Shown here piece after piece: positions 6,978-7,774 of a stretch of DNA of 7,774 nucleotides. The position numbers were made by a program, and so were the translations under genes. The stretch's first letter is position 1, and every line of letters begins with the position of its first letter. This DNA is from Streptomyces lilacinus (GTDB taxonomy: Bacteria; Actinomycetota; Actinomycetes; Streptomycetales; Streptomycetaceae), in the NCBI GenBank assembly GCA_000715685.1, contig KL569468.1:3413-11186 (forward strand), in the 5' to 3' direction. The notes beneath the pieces were generated by a model. That model was not told where the DNA came from and did not search any database. It worked only from the letters and a program-made list of their open reading frames with translations.

Positions 6978-7378
6978 ACGAAACCCCGGCCCCGCGGCGA
7001 GTGCAGACAGACAGCTCCTGGGAGGAGTCGATCGGCTTCGCACGTGCCGTGGCGGCCGGGGACCGGGTGCACGTCGCCGGGACGATGCCGCTGGTGAACG
7101 GCGTCCTCCACGGCGAGGGCGATCCGTACGAGCAGACGCTCGTCGCCTTCCGCAACGCGCTCGACGCGCTCAAGGACTTCGGCCTCGGCGCCGAGGCCGT
7201 CGTCCGCACCCGGATGTACCTCACCCACCTGCGCGATGTGGACGCCGTCGGCCGCGCCCACAAGGAACTCTTCGACGGCATCCGGCCGGCCGCGACGCTG
7301 GTCGTGGTCTCCGGATTCGTCGACTCGCGCGTCCTGGTCGAAGTAGAAGTAGAAGCATTCAGAGGAGCATCGGCGTGA
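6974..7378 (+). CDS. Rid (YjgF/YER057c/UK114) family protein
   Basis: A 134-residue member of the Rid family of small trimeric proteins; the archetype RidA hydrolyses reactive enamine/imine intermediates such as 2-aminoacrylate. Family features visible here are [19 protein letters not shown] (22-40), the [21 protein letters not shown] helix (51-71), [17 protein letters not shown] (77-92) and the C-terminal strand [10 protein letters not shown] (120-129). In RidA the catalytic arginine sits in a PAR motif. Here the matching place reads RPAATLVVV (104-112), so by eye that position appears to be alanine, with R104 two or three residues earlier. It may therefore belong to one of the Rid subgroups lacking canonical deaminase activity. 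The ATG overlaps the priA stop by 4 nt, with GGAGG 10 nt upstream, and its stop overlaps the hisF GTG by 4 nt. The location suggests a link to histidine-pathway flux, but no role is proven. Confidence 0.88.
   Translation: MNETPAPRRVQTDSSWEESIGFARAVAAGDRVHVAGTMPLVNGVLHGEGDPYEQTLVAFRNALDALKDFGLGAEAVVRTRMYLTHLRDVDAVGRAHKELFDGIRPAATLVVVSGFVDSRVLVEVEVEAFRGASA
7364..7369 (+). promoter_or_regulatory. hisF ribosome binding site region within the rid coding end
   Basis: AGAGGAG occupies 7361-7367, 7 nt before the hisF GTG at 7375, and lies inside the last codons of the rid gene. It forces an AGA arginine codon, very rare in high-GC actinobacteria. It follows an unusually A-rich run of GAA GTA codons (7340-7354). 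The site supports the choice of GTG 7375 as the hisF start. Confidence 0.7.
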
Positions 7379-7755
7379 CCCTCGCCGTCCGAGTCATCCC
7401 CTGCCTGGACGTGGACAACGGCCGGGTCGTCAAGGGCGTCAACTTCCAGAACCTCCGCGACGCGGGCGACCCCGTCGAGATGGCCGCGCTCTACGGCCGG
7501 GAGGGCGCCGACGAGCTGACCTTCCTCGACATCACCGCCTCCTCCGGCAACCGCGAGACCACCTACGACGTCGTGCGCCGCACCGCCGAGCAGGTCTTCA
7601 TCCCGCTGACCGTCGGCGGCGGCGTGCGCACCGCCGAGGACGTCGACAAGCTGCTGCGCGCCGGTGCCGACAAGGTCGGCGTCAACACCGCCGCCATCGA
7701 GCGGCCGGAGCTGATCCGCGAGATCGCGGAGCGCTTCGGCCGCCAGGTGCTCGTC
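7375..7755 (+). CDS. hisF: Imidazole glycerol phosphate synthase, cyclase subunit (N-terminal half only)
   Basis: HisF is the (beta/alpha)8 cyclase/lyase that uses ammonia from HisH to turn PRFAR into imidazole glycerol phosphate and AICAR. About 127 of the usual 250 or so residues are present before adapter sequence ends the window. Visible are the start [20 protein letters not shown] with catalytic D12 and K20, [10 protein letters not shown] with D52, and the phosphate-binding LTVGGGVR (78-85). The real sequence stops at GRQVLV, immediately before the strand that carries the second catalytic aspartate (VDAR in relatives). The next codons (CTG TCT) may coincide with native LS, so the true boundary could be up to 5 nt later. 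The GTG start overlaps the rid stop by 4 nt and has a strong AGAGGAG ribosome binding site. The native gene is surely longer; the truncation reflects the end of good sequence. Confidence 0.94.
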
Positions 7756-7774
7756 CTGTCTCTTATACACATCT
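7756..7774. other. Complete 19-bp Tn5 mosaic end (Nextera adapter) at the window edge
   Basis: The final 19 bases, CTGTCTCTTATACACATCT, are an exact full-length mosaic end, replacing hisF sequence at a conserved position. It is read as untrimmed library adapter at a contig end or a further misjoin. Continuing past the window edge would show whether it is half of another back-to-back junction like the one in hisD. Confidence 0.95.

Noticed and set aside
7563..7772. Minus-strand ORFs at the right edge starting MCIRDR and MYKRQ
   Set aside because: Their start codons lie within the adapter sequence and they are antisense to hisF.
1..7774. CRISPR array, tRNA, rRNA, phage or defence genes
   Set aside because: Nothing resembling direct-repeat arrays, tRNA cloverleaf ends, rRNA or defence-associated domains was seen on either strand.

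Overview
The window is high-GC actinobacterial DNA, most likely from Streptomyces or a close relative. The evidence is strong G/C bias at third codon positions, many GTG starts, apparent leaderless promoters, a bifunctional PriA-type HisA, and a gene order (hisD-hisC-hisB-small ORF-hisH-priA-rid-hisF) that matches the streptomycete histidine cluster as I know it.

Left part, minus strand (1-2193): a divergent pair of genes. The first transcribed (2193 to 605) encodes a protein with a predicted beta-helix-like N-terminal region and a C-terminal two-helix membrane region. After a 44-nt gap comes a LON substrate-binding-domain protein (560 to 1), which runs off the left edge. A 220-nt divergent intergenic region (2194-2413) holds candidate promoters for both directions and several GC-rich inverted repeats.

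Right part, plus strand (2414-7774): a tightly coupled histidine operon. hisC, hisB, hisH, priA, the rid gene and hisF are each reached by a 1- or 4-nt start/stop overlap or a 2-nt gap, which implies one polycistronic message with translational coupling. PriA isomerises ProFAR to PRFAR (and is probably also the TrpF isomerase). HisH and HisF form the glutamine amidotransferase/cyclase that makes imidazole glycerol phosphate. HisB dehydrates it, HisC transaminates it, and HisD carries out the final oxidation of histidinol to histidine. hisG, hisE, hisI and histidinol phosphatase are not in the window. Two extra genes ride in the operon: a 55-aa two-helix membrane protein between hisB and hisH, and a Rid-family protein between priA and hisF.

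A warning for anyone using this record: it carries three copies or fragments of the 19-bp Tn5 mosaic end used in Nextera library adapters (1026-1038, 3530-3567 and 7756-7774). They lie inside three conserved genes. They replace genuine sequence in the membrane-protein gene (with a frameshift) and in hisD (removing the catalytic-histidine segment), and they end hisF just before its second catalytic aspartate. They are best read as assembly or library artefacts, not biology. They also create phantom ORFs, including a 1028-codon one on the minus strand. I found no convincing new defence, mobile or RNA system. The biologically interesting leftovers are the embedded rid and small membrane genes, the adjacent beta-helix-like membrane protein and the divergent control region.
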